Assembly (NCBI GenBank): GCA_027625915.1
Contig: JANTQA010000063.1
Location: 4,297,501 to 4,361,500, forward strand
DNA length: 64,000 bases
Origin: Anaeramoeba flamelloides
Lineage: Eukaryota; Metamonada; Anaeramoebidae
Reading direction: 5' to 3'
Shown: positions 43,801 to 54,316 of the stretch, in pieces
Position numbering within the stretch: the stretch's first letter is position 1
How the letters are laid out: every line of letters begins with the position of its first letter
Program-made: the position numbers and the translations under genes
The notes under the pieces: model-generated
Told to the model about the DNA's origin: nothing
What the model saw: only the letters and a program-made list of their open reading frames with translations
The model's database searches: none

Positions 43801-46585
43801 TTTCAAAATTCCATTAAAAATTGGAAATTTTAGAGTTATTTTAGATCTAAAGAGATAAAGGGTATAATTACACAACCCTTTGGCCCACACAACACACAGT
43901 GACCTTTTTTAGAGTAGTACCTAATTTAATTTATTATATAAAACAGTACACTAAAAATAAGAATCTCCAAAAAATGGCTTATTCGAAAAAATATTAACCT
44001 ATGCGCAAAATATGCTTTAAAAATCTAATTAACGTTAAATTCCAATTACAATAATTCAAATTTTATCTCAAAAGTCCAATAATAAATTCCCTTTTTAATC
44101 TCTTAAAACATCATTTTCAATTGGCTTTGTATTTTTTCAACTGGCAATTATTAGTAAAAATATTTGTAAAAATTGAAAAAAAAAATTTTAATTTATTTAT
44201 TATTATTGAAGAAGTGTAAATTACACTCTAAATGTACTTTTCCTTAAATTTCCTCAAAGGTAAATTACACTCAAGTGTAAAATCATAGATTTCAGGATTA
44301 TTCAAGAGAAAGACATATCCAAATTTTTGTTATGGTTTAAAAAGCAACAACAAAAAATTGAAAAAAAAAAAAAAAAAAAAAAAGAAATTTAACAAGAGTT
44401 TAAAAGAAGCAATTGGGAAAAAATTCAAAAAAAAAAATAATACTTTCTTAAATTAAGAACACCCAAAATCACAGTCACGATACTTTTGGTTAATTTAATT
44501 TGATAATTGATCATGAATGTTCATTTGGAATACGATGTTTAATTGCTGTAATTTCTTTTTCTTTTTGATCTGATTTGATTTAAACCCTTGATATTTTTTA
44601 GGCCTTGCTTTTTGGTTTTTATTTTCAAGTTACCCATACTATCGTGTTACAGTATCTCAGTATTAGCAAGTAACCACTTGGTCTTTTTCCTTTGTAGTTC
44701 CTCTCCCAATAAAAAGAAAATTCGGTTTAGGGAAAAAATGGAAAAAAAAATCAAATTAATTTAATAATTAACACTGTTATTATTTTTACAAATTATTTCC
44801 ACATACGGGAATTAATTGGATGTTACGATTAGCTTTATAATAAGGAAAAATAAAGAATAAATCTATTGATTTTTATGTTGATAATTCTTGAGTTAAATCT
44901 TGAAATTAAAAAAATGAAAAAATGTTACTTTTGAAGGTTGTTCTAAATATTAATTTTTAAATACTGAATTCTTTTATTTTGGGTTTCTATTTTTAGATTT
45001 GGAATAATTAATCAAAAAAAAAATTCCTAAAAAATTTCAAATAGTGATCATTAGTAAAAAATGTAATAATTTATTGTGCAATAAGATATATAATAAACAC
45101 CATTTCAAAAATTGTGACTAACCTGAAATAATAAATCGAAAAAAAAATAATCTTTTGTATTCAAGAACAACTAATAATTGAATCTGATTAATAATTCACT
45201 TTGTAACCATTATAAATCTATAAAAACCTGATCTTTTAAAAATTAAAAAAAAGAGAGTAAAAATTTTTGAAATGAACATTACGGATATTTTATTACAGAA
45301 CTTTCACTGAAAAAAAGTTGACACAAAGATTTTTTTATATAATTAAATTCATTTTAAAAGACATTACAGATCCTCAATTTTCAGAGTGATGATTTTTTTT
45401 GTCTTTTCCAAGATCTTTTTTTTTCAACGTGATCTTTTGCAAAAAAAAAAAGGATCACAAAAATAAATGGAAACCAAAAAATAAAAAGGATCAAAAAAAT
45501 AAAAACAAAAAAAAAGAAAAAAAAAAACATAAGAAAAACAAAAATTTGCGAAAAAGCAAAACAAAATGATTTTAGATCTAAAAATTGAAAATTTTTTTGA
45601 TAAGAATATGGAGATAAACCCTCAAAACGACTTCTATTAACATTATAAAGTGAGTCAAAATTTTTGAAAAATAGCTTTGATTAAAAATAAAGTAAAATTA
45701 ATAATTAAATATTCTTGTATATATATTAATATTCTATTTTAATTATTTAAACAAATAATAACCTTTCATTATTTTAAAGAACTTTATGAAGAATTTTTAA
45801 CATTCCTAAGAGTAAGTCCAGACACGCCACCCTATGAAAGGATCAAAAGAATTGTAGAGATATTAGAAGGGCATAATGATCTTATCAATCAATATATTCA
45901 ATTTTTTTTTAATGACTATGAAAATAATTTTGGAAAACTGATTGAACCGCAAAGCAATGTAACTCAGGCATTTAATATTATTAAAATAATTCGTAAACAT
46001 TTCCAAGATCAAAGTATATCAAAATTTACGAAATTTTTACAAATAATCAAAGCACATAAAACAGAAAAAAAAGATGCAGTTACCTTAAAAAAGATTTTTA
46101 ATAAAATTTGCTTATTATTTGAAAACAATCTCGAATTTATTCAAAATTTTTCGAATTTTTTTTTATTAAATGAAAGATATGATTTCCTTGAAAACACATT
46201 AAACGATTTAAAATCGGGAAACGGAATTTATCAAAATGAAAAAAAAATGTCTTTAAAAAGTATTCAAAACCAAAGCCAAATTAATAATGGAAATCAATTT
46301 AATAATAATTCTTTAAAAAAAGAAAAAATAAATTCATTGGAAACACTACCAACAACAAAATCAACTACGGTAATACCCACATCAATCAAAACTTCATTAT
46401 CATCAATACCAACATCAACATCAACATCAACATCAATTCCATTAACAGAAAATAAATTTAAAGAAAATTTTATTCAAAAAAAAATTAAAAATATTACTTT
46501 TAGCAATTTTTCTTTTTTTCAAAATAATTTTTTTTCTGAAAATGAAAAATTAATTCATACAAATAATAACCATAAAAGAGATAAT

Positions 46586-46629
<44 letters not shown>

Positions 46630-47912
46630 TAACAATAACTACAACCTCAACAAAAAAGTAAAAACAGAAAAAGAAATCGAGTTAGAACAAGATAAAATCT
46701 GGAATGAATTATTTTCTTTATTTTGTGTTGAGGACGATAATCTACAATTCGCTACGGGTGAAGATAATGTTGATAATCCATTGGTATATAATAACGAAGA
46801 GCAGATGAATTCTGCAAGGAAAAGGAATTATGATAATATATCAGAAAATTTGATTACAACTCCTCAAAAAAATAATACAAGTTCACCTTCAAGAAAACAG
46901 ATTTTCAAACAATTAAAGTTGAATTTAAATGAAAAGGATTATGAAAATTTATTAAAATTGTTTCGTCTTTATTCCAAAAATATTATACAAAAAGAACAAT
47001 TAATTAATCTGTCTTTAGAAATTCAAAAGAAATTAAATAACCCCAAATTATTTGATCATTTATTCGAAAAATTTAATAACAATAAAGATATTACACATAA
47101 TCTTAACATTGGTAATGATAATTTTGAAATACAAAATGAACCGATTCAAAATAATTCTCAATTCGAAACAGGGGATTTTATTAATTTTGAAAATCAAAAA
47201 TCAATTACACCTTCATATAAAAAAATTCCAAAAGAGGTAAGATTACATCCTTAAAATATACTTATTTTTTTATATTCATCTTTTTTTTTTATCCACTAAA
47301 TAACGATACATTAATTTTTCTTGGTTCTGGATATAATTTTTATTATTAATATTATTTTAATTATAAATCAAAAAAAAAAATAAATAGGACGCAATGCTCA
47401 AAAGAAATAAAAATACACATGAACTAATAAACTTGGATTGGATAAGTATCCCAACCTTTTCAGAGGAAGAAGGTGGCGATAGTAATGAAAGTACCCCGAT
47501 TAATGATTTTTTTTACTTTTGTCAAAACCAAAGAGTTGAATTGGATATTATCTTAAATAATAGCTTAAGAAGTATAAAAAAAATTAAAGAAATCCTCAGT
47601 AATATACGTCTGAATAAAAAAAGTCAAATTAAAAAATTAATCAAGGATTGTTTGTTCAGGAAATCAATAAAACGAATTTATAATCAAAATACAGATAATA
47701 TATTGGAAATATTTCAAAAGTCTCCCTTCGAAACTGGGTTGATTATTTGCCATCGTTTAAAACAAAGGCATGTATATTTAATACAAATAAAAAAAAAATT
47801 AGCTTATTTATGGAATAAAACTGCAATTATTTATCATGATTCTCGCATTAAATTATCAAAAAAGCAAAATTTTAGAATTAATGAAAACAATACTAATTTA
47901 AATAAAAATTAA
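40814..47912 (+). CDS. SIN3: SIN3-type transcriptional co-repressor
   Basis: Scaffold of histone-deacetylase co-repressor complexes in the nucleus. Three exons: 40814-41333 (ATG MTDQPINL; donor GTAAGT), 45780-47236 (acceptor TTTTAAAG, donor GTAAGA) and 47388-47912 (acceptor AAATAG, ends TAA), giving about 833 residues. The first join makes AAA (Lys) and restores paired amphipathic helix 1: NNFLETVRNRLKNNP-K-LYEEFLTFL, then GHNDLINQYIQFF. PAH2 follows at about residues 232-307 (AFNIIKIIRKHF, FLQIIKAHK, LFENNLEF) and PAH3 at about 548-609 (YENLLKLFRLYSKNII, LFDHLFEKF). The HDAC-interaction domain spans exons 2 and 3 (TPSYKKIPKE, LDWISIP, FFYFCQNQRVELD, IYNQNTDNIL, CHRLKQR). Asn and Thr/Ser tracts fill the linkers. 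It is short: the conserved C-terminal region of animal and fungal SIN3 is absent. Intron 1 is 4.4 kb, intron 2 is 151 bp. Confidence 0.9.
42058..42088. repeat. GATTCTT tandem repeat
   Basis: Four to five direct copies of a 7-base unit, GATTCTT, inside SIN3 intron 1. Confidence 0.85.
43855..43990. repeat. Dispersed repeat F, copy 2
   Basis: Shares ordered blocks with 6720-6860 (AGGGTATAATTACACAA, CTTTGGCCCACAC, AGTGACCTTTTTT). It lies in SIN3 intron 1; family unknown. Confidence 0.4.
44207..44740 (+). repeat. Left arm of a large inverted repeat
   Basis: About 534 bases whose reverse complement, at roughly 80 percent by eye, lies at 48372-48917. Shared landmarks in order: GAAGAAGTGTAAATTACACT, CCTCAAAGGTAA, GAAGCAATTGG, AAAATCACAG, TTGATCATGAATGTTCA, TTTTTGATCTGATT, TGCTTTTTGGTTTTT, CAAGTAACCACTTG. 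No open frame. It is in SIN3 intron 1. Confidence 0.8.
44745..45135. repeat. Dispersed repeat C, copy 2
   Basis: Diverged direct repeat of 5695-6100. It begins immediately after the inverted-repeat arm, so the two may be parts of one larger element. Confidence 0.5.
46585..46645 (+). repeat. AAT/AAC triplet run in SIN3 exon 2
   Basis: Triplet run encoding about 18 consecutive Asn residues in the linker between PAH2 and PAH3. In-frame microsatellite. Confidence 0.9.
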
Positions 47913-48060
47913 AATGATAAATTTATTATTAATTTAATTTTTTTAATAAATTTATCGATTTTATTTTCCACACACGTTTATTTTGATTTCTAATTTTATT
48001 GTTTTAATTCTTTATTTTTTGATTAAACTTTAAAAAAATACGGGAAATTAGTGAAGATTG

Positions 48061-48336
48061 CCCTAATAAAAAAACTGTTTTTATAACATCTATATAAAAA
48101 TTTTATAACTAAAATTTCCTATTACATGATGATTTATTCAATATTTTTTGAAAAACTATTCTTATAACAAGCTTATAACATGCTACAAATTTTATAACAC
48201 ATTTTATAACAAACATTTATGTTATAAAAGTTGTTATAATAAGTTTTTAAAATTTTATAACATATTAAACCGTTTTTATAACACCTTTACAACACGTTTA
48301 TAACATGCTCTAAAATAAATTTTTTTTTTATTAGGG
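48061..48336 (+). mobile_element. CCCTAAT-end MITE, copy A
   Basis: 276 bases starting CCCTAATAAAAAAA and ending with a complement of that sequence. The interior is crowded with TTATAACA/TGTTATAA motifs (over a dozen), on one strand toward each end, which could be transposase-binding repeats. Copy B at 52296-52558 is its reverse complement along nearly the full length. No coding content. Target duplication is unclear (TG on both sides here). Confidence 0.85.
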
Positions 48337-48371
48337 TGAGAGGAAAAATAAAAAAGATTATTTTTTTTTTT

Positions 48372-48917
48372 CCCTTTTCACCCTGGCTGAATCTTCTTAA
48401 TATTGGGAAGAAGAGTTACAACGTAAAAAGATCAAGTGGTTACTTGTTAATAATGTGACACTGAAACACAAAAGTATGAGTAACTTGAAAAGAAAAACCA
48501 AAAAGCAAAGGCTAAAATGACCAAAGGTTTAAAGCTAATCAGATCAAAAAAAAAAGAAATTACAACAACTTATACAACGACCCCCAAGTGAACATTCATG
48601 ATCAATTAACAAATTAAATTAAATCAATCATGTAGTATCGGGGCTGTGATTTTGTGAGTCCTTAATTAGAGATAGCATTGTAGTTTTTTTTTTTTTTGAT
48701 TTTTTACCAATTGCTTCTTATAAACCCTTTTTAAATTCCTATTTTTTTTTCCTTTTTTCTTTTCAATTTTTTACTTTTGCTTTTTGAACATAAAAAAAAT
48801 TTTGGGGTTATCTTTCCCTTAAACAATCGTGAAATTTAGGATTTTACGATTAAATTACCTTTGAGGACATTAAAGTAAAACGGACATTTAGAGTGTAATT
48901 TACACTTCTTCCATCAA
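48372..48917 (-). repeat. Right arm of a large inverted repeat
   Basis: Reverse complement of 44207-44740 (landmarks listed there), located about 460 bases beyond the SIN3 stop and next to MITE copy A. The two arms therefore bracket SIN3 exons 2 and 3. They are most simply two copies of a dispersed repeat in opposite orientation. Confidence 0.8.
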
Positions 48918-50450
48918 TAATAAAAATAAAAAAGATATTTTTCTTATTTGAACTATTTCATTACTTGATTTGTCAAAAATCCAAAATTGTTGAAATTTAT
49001 ATTCTATACATAATCAGAGTAGTTTATAAAGTGCTAAAAATAGAACGAAAATAAATCATTCTATTTTTAGAAAAAGTTAATTGAACCTTATTATTCCACT
49101 TCTCAAAAGTGAATCGGATTTCTTATTAAACACCCCCCTCAACTTTTTAGATTATATTTTGTTTGTAATCTGGAAAGTTGCCTGAAATATTCGAAAAAAT
49201 AATATTTAGTTTTTTAGATTTATTTTATTAATATTGTGACTATATTGTTTAGCAATGCTAGTTTCCTTTTGGGGGTGGTAATTAGAAAAAAGAGAATTCT
49301 ATTTTTTAAATTATTATTATTTCATTTTTTTTAATTTGGTCTTGGTTTTATTTTTTTGTGTAATAATGAAAAAAGAAGAATAAAATTGGTAAATTAAAGT
49401 GAATTCTAGCAGAAACAAAAAACTAAAAAATCAACTTGCGTTTCTAATAAAAAAGTTCATACGAATAGAAATGGAAAAAGCAAAATAATCTTTTCTTTAA
49501 TTTAATTGAAAAGTTTTTAAAAGAAAAGAAATTTAAGAAAATATTATAATTAACCAATACACTTCAAATAATTTTATATTCACAATATTCGGTGTAATCT
49601 TTTTATGTGATTTATTTCACATACAAAAAACTCTTTTTTTTACTTTTTACTATTTTCTTTTAAAAAAAATTCATAACAATTTTATTTGGTTTTTTTGATT
49701 TCCAAAATTTAACTTTAAGTTTTTTGTGGTTTATGTGCTTTATTTATTTTATTTAAATTTAATATTTTAGATCAAAAGTTTGTTTTTAGACTATAAAACA
49801 TTATTCAAGTAGAAAAAAGAAATAGAATCATATAATCCTAAAAAAATAAAAATTGTACCAAATGGTAAGCTGTGAAAATAATTATCAAAAAAAAAAAACA
49901 AATATAGTAAAAGAAATCTCATGTTTTACAATTTTTTAATTACAAAGTTATTTTCAATCTTTCAGGAAATGAAATAAAAAATATGATTTTGGTCTGTAAA
50001 TTAATCATAAGAAACATTTTTGTTTTATTTTTCCAAACAATCATATTTAAGTAACTCGAGTAAGCTGTTTCAAAAAAATGAAGAACAAAAAAAAATTTAA
50101 AGTATATTTCTAAAATGATTATTATTATTTTTGTTTTTTTTCGTTACTTTGATGATAATAATATTATAGTCAAAGTTTTTTTTTTTTTTGTGCAGATCAA
50201 AAAAATCTAAAATTATTTAAAGTTTTTGAGATATTAAATTTAGTTTCATACTAAATAAATTATATATAAGATTAAATATATATAACCCAGAAAATTTTAA
50301 TCAATGGTTATTTATTTTGATCAATTCGATTTTTATAACAATAATTGTTTTGATATTCATTATTTTTTTAATTTTTAGATTTAATTTTTTTTTTGTTTTT
50401 TTTTTTAAAAAATTAGAAATCTTTTGAACATAAATAAATTATTATTATAT

Positions 50451-53400
50451 TTAGTTTTTCTTTTTCTCTGATATACTTTCTGAATTAATTTTCTTATTTA
50501 TTTCTTGAGTTTCAATCGTTTTTATTTCTATATTATTCGATTTTTCTTTTAAAGTCAACGGTAAATCCTTAATGTTATTGACGGTTGATTGATTAGTCTG
50601 CTGAAGAGATTCGTTAATTGGTATAATTTTTTTTTCTAGATTATTGTTATCATTATCAGTATCATTATCATTAGTATTTTGTGAGATGTTGGTTTTGTTT
50701 TGAATATTTTTTTGAACTTGGTCTTGTTGTTGCTGTTGTTGTTGTTTTTCAACGAATTCTTGGTTTTGTTCTTTCTTTTGATCATCTACATTTTTTAATT
50801 GTCTATTTTGATTCAATTTATTTGTATTTTGGCTTATTTCTAATTCTTGTTTTGTTATATTTTTTTGACTTTCAGAAGTTATTTTTAATTCATTTTGATT
50901 AACTATTATCTCTTGTTCACTTTCCTTTTCAATTTCCATTTTAGTTTCTTTTTCTTTTTCATTTTTGTTTTCATTTTCATTTTTATTGTGAATGCTTTTA
51001 TTAATGTCCTCATTTTTATTTTGACTATTTTTAATAATTTCATTTTTTTGTTCTTTTTCTTTTTCAATTTCTATTTTTGTTTCTTTTTCAATTTCCATTT
51101 CCATTTCTTTTTCTTTTTCTTTTTCTTTTTCTTTTTCTTTTTCTTTTTCTTTTTTGGTTGCTTTTTTATTATTTTTTAATTCCTTTTTATCAATTATTTT
51201 TTCAATTTCAATTTCTTTTTTTTTTTTCTCTTCATCTTGATCTTCTTTTTCAATATTATTTCCTTTTTTATGTTCTTGTTGGTTATTTAATTGATTATTT
51301 TGTAAATTAAGATTATTATTTGAGTTAGTTATGGATTGGATTGGGGGTTTTATATTTTCCTCACGGGCGGTCCTTCCACTCCCAATTCCATTACTATTCT
51401 CAGTTATTTGATTGTTTGTAATTATTCCCTCTTTTTCAATTTTATTTTTTGTTTCTCTATTAATCTCAATTTCCTTTTTGTTTTTATTTTCTTTTTTAAT
51501 TTCCATTTTAGTTTCTTTTTCTTTTTTAATTTTGTTTTCTTTTTCATTTTTATTGTGAATGTTTTTATTAATATCCTCATTTTTATTTTGACTATTTTTA
51601 ATATTTTCAATTTCGTGTTCTTTTTTTTTTCTAATTTCCATTTTTGTATCTTTTTCTTTTTCCTTTTCTTTTTGTATTTCCTTTTTGTTATTATTATTAT
51701 TGTTTTCACTTACATTTCCTCTCCCTCTCCCTCTCCCTCTCCCTCTCCCTCTCCCCCTTCCTTTTCCACGCTGATTATTTTTTGATTTACGATATAATTT
51801 CTTTATTTTTTCAGAAACTTCAATTGTTATTTGTTCTGTTGTGCCAAAATATTCCCAAATTTTAAGTTTAGATGGCAATGTAAATTTTAAAAAATTTTTT
51901 GTTAATAGAATGATTGCTGATGAAATAACTTTAGGTGGGTATTGTATACATAAAATTGTATTATAACAATCATTAGCAAAGTTGAAAGCAGCTTGAGCAG
52001 CTTCATTATCTTCGTTATATTTTTTTAAAAATTTAAAAATATGTACATAAGAATTCCCCACATTTAATGAAAACCCTAAAGTATTTAAAACTATCATCTC
52101 AAGTCTAAAAACCTTTTCACGTAATTTTTTGTAAGTCTATTTAATTTTATTTATTTTGATTATTAATCATAGAATAAAAAACAAAAAATAGTTTGATTAA
52201 ATATTTACGATTGTTATTAATAAAATATATATAAATTTTTGCCAAAAAGTTCTACATTATGTCAAACCAGTATTAATATAATAATCTTGTAGATACCCTA
52301 ATAAAAAAAGTTTGCTATAACATGTTATAAACGTGTTGTAAAGGTGTTATAAAAACGTTTCAAATGTTATAAAATTTTATATTAACAACTTTTATAACAT
52401 AAATGTTTGTTATAAAATGTGTTATAAAATTTGTAGCATGTTATAAGCCTGTTATAAGAATATTTTTTCATTAAATATTGAAAAAATCATCATGTAAAAG
52501 GAAATTTTAGTTATAAAAATGTTATATAGATGTTATAAAAAAAGTTTTTTTATTAGGGATAGAAATGTATTTAATGACTCTTATATTTATTAAAAGTTTT
52601 TTCATAGATCTTATTAAAAAAATTTTTTAAAAAATGGTTTATTTTTGTTTTTATTATTTAAGGGGGTAGTTATTACTCCTCATGTTTGTCTTAAGGTGTT
52701 TTTTAATTTTTGAAATTAAAAAAAGGGCCCTTAGGTTTTGTTGAGTGTTCTGTTTATTTGTGAAGTGTTCTAGGGTTTTTTGAGGTTTTCTATTTTATTT
52801 CTAAAGTAAAAAAAAACTAACAAAAATCTATTGATTTGGAAAATCAATAGAAAACTCAAAAAAACCTAACAAAAATCTATTTATTTTATAAATAAAACAG
52901 AAAACCCCAAAAAAACCTAACACTTAACAAATAAAACAGAAAAACTTCAACAAAACCTAGGCACTTGACGGCACTTGACAGACACTACAATAATTATCAC
53001 AAGGAATTTTTTTTGCCCCTATTTCAGTTTTATTTGATGATTACAACATTTTCAAATCTGATTAGTTATTATCTATAAAAGTAAATATCTCCAAGTTGAA
53101 TGTAAACTAAAATTCATTTATACATTAATTTACAATTTTTACTCGTTTAAAACACCTTTTTTTCTCGACTAGAGAACTTTAAAAATCATAATACTGCTAA
53201 AAACAAATAAATACAATATCCTTGAGAATTTGTAAGTTCTGTAATTTTGATTATATTGGAAATAAACTTCATTACTAATTATGGAAGGTTAATTAAACTA
53301 TTAGTTTTATCGAACTAATAATTGGTTCTTTTGTTTTTTCATATTAGTGGTGTTCCTTCTTAATAAATTTAAAAGGAATAGATTGTAATTGGTGAACTCT

Positions 53401-54316
53401 ATTTATTTACACAGTTTTTTTTATTGCTCTTATACAGTTATGTGTGGGTTGTACAATGGTTAACCAAGAATCCCCAAATGAAATTCAGATTTTATAATTG
53501 AAAAAAGGATAATGAGCTGAAATTTTATACCATTTAAATTTCAAACACCAATAGTTAGAACAACTTTGAAGATCTTGGACTCAAGAAATTTTGTTTTTTA
53601 TTTATTTTTGTTTTTTGGATGTCTTTTAAAAGGTATTTTTCATTGAAGCAAGAAATTGATCGTTAAAATTTTTTTTTTTTTATTATTTTTTCTCTTTAGG
53701 ATTCTAAACTTTTTATAAAGCCACTCAAGAAAATTTTGAATTTATTTATTACATTGAATAAACAACAGAAAAAAAAAAAAAAAAAAAAGGTAAAATTTAA
53801 CAAAAAGAAAAAGAAAAAGAAGAATTACTTCTGTGTTTTCTTTAAGAATTTTGTTTTCTAATAATGGGTATGCTTTGTGAAGAACATCCCTAATCTTTCG
53901 AGGAGACTCTTCTACTTTTCCAGCAAGAAAAACACAAGCAATTGCAATTAGCTTTTTTTTTTTATTATTGTTTATTATTAAAGGAAAAGAAATATTTAGA
54001 GTCACACCCTTTATCTTTGCTTTTTAAAAAAAAAAGAATTTGAAGTGAGGAAGAAACAAACATAAGTCGAGTAGAATTTTTGAGGATCCTTTGAATGAAT
54101 TGGCTTAACCATAAAAAAACGATGGAAGTATACTCTTGCAGTTGAAACAGTCTTTCTTGGTAAGTCAAGGTGTTTTTTTAAACACAGCTGTTGGATAAAT
54201 TTACAGGCCTTCTTTCGTTTGAGTAGCTCATCTTCAAAACTCATGATACCTCGAACTGGGGAATTCTCAGAGATATATTTTTGTGTAAAATACCACTTTC
54301 CAAAGGGTGATATCAT
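50451..54316 (-). CDS. Transcriptional cyclin (T/K/L type)
   Basis: Regulatory subunit for a transcription-elongation type cyclin-dependent kinase. Exon 1 (54316-54062) has MISPFGKWYFTQKYI, RKKACKFIQQL, DLPRKTVSTA and FHRFFM, the first cyclin box. Exon 2 (53951-53829, 41 codons) gives LIAIACVFLAGKVEESPRKI. Exon 3 (52136-50451) gives YKKLREKVFRLEMIVLNTLG, AAFNFANDCYNTILCIQYPP and IWEYFG, the second cyclin box. All joins are phase 0; donors are GTTTGT and GTAATT. The remaining roughly 430 residues are an RG repeat (near 51720-51770) followed by Lys/Glu/Asn coiled-coil-like low complexity and a Gln run. The cyclin boxes resemble cyclin T and K more than cell-cycle cyclins; the long charged tail fits cyclin T or L. 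Total about 687 residues. The donor GTTTGT leaves four or five extra residues in a loop, so that site is the least certain. Confidence 0.88.
51718..51754 (-). repeat. CTCCCT hexamer array encoding an RG repeat
   Basis: Six tandem CTCCCT units (plus strand) that read as Gly-Arg repeats on the coding strand of the cyclin. RG repeats of this kind usually bind RNA or are arginine-methylated. Confidence 0.85.
52296..52558 (-). mobile_element. CCCTAAT-end MITE, copy B
   Basis: 263 bases with ends CCCTAATAAAAAAAG and its complement, full of TTATAACA motifs. Inverted relative to copy A at 48061-48336, with similarity extending across the whole element. It lies in cyclin intron 2 and is flanked by ATA on both sides. 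Confidence 0.85.
52680..52990. repeat. Inverted-repeat (MITE-like) element in cyclin intron 2
   Basis: The left part (CTTAGGTTTTGTTGAGTGTT and so on) is mirrored by the right part ending ACAAAACCTAGGCACTTGAC. The centre has a TCTATTGATTTGGAAAATCA hairpin. It shares the GGCACTTGA terminus with 2385-2640 and the central block with 9310-9530, so at least three copies of this family occur in the window. No coding content. Confidence 0.6.

Larger units (their letters stand above)
41334..45779 (+). other. 4.4-kb first intron of SIN3
   Basis: Intron from GTAAGT to TTTTAAAG splitting the PAH1 domain. It holds repeat F copy 2 (about 43855-43990), the left arm of a large inverted repeat (44207-44740), repeat C copy 2 (44745-45135) and a small GATTCTT tandem array (42058-42088). 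I found no further exon; PAH1 is complete without one. Confidence 0.8.
47913..50450. other. Spacer between convergent SIN3 and cyclin genes
   Basis: About 2.5 kb with no gene. It contains the CCCTAAT MITE copy A (48061-48336) and the right arm of the inverted repeat (48372-48917). The rest is A+T-rich with no persuasive frame. Confidence 0.7.
52137..53828 (-). other. 1.7-kb intron 2 of the cyclin gene
   Basis: From donor GTAATT to acceptor AAATAG. It contains MITE copy B (52296-52558) and an inverted-repeat element (about 52680-52990), which together account for over a third of its length. No other coding segment was seen; the cyclin fold is continuous across the splice. Confidence 0.8.

Noticed and set aside
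45566-45650. A local first exon for SIN3 just upstream of 45780
   Set aside because: The frame stops before any donor of the right phase. The exon at 40814-41333 fits in phase and completes PAH1.
50681-51865. Plus-strand and alternate-frame open frames inside cyclin exon 3
   Set aside because: Low-complexity mirrors of the charged cyclin tail; no motif.
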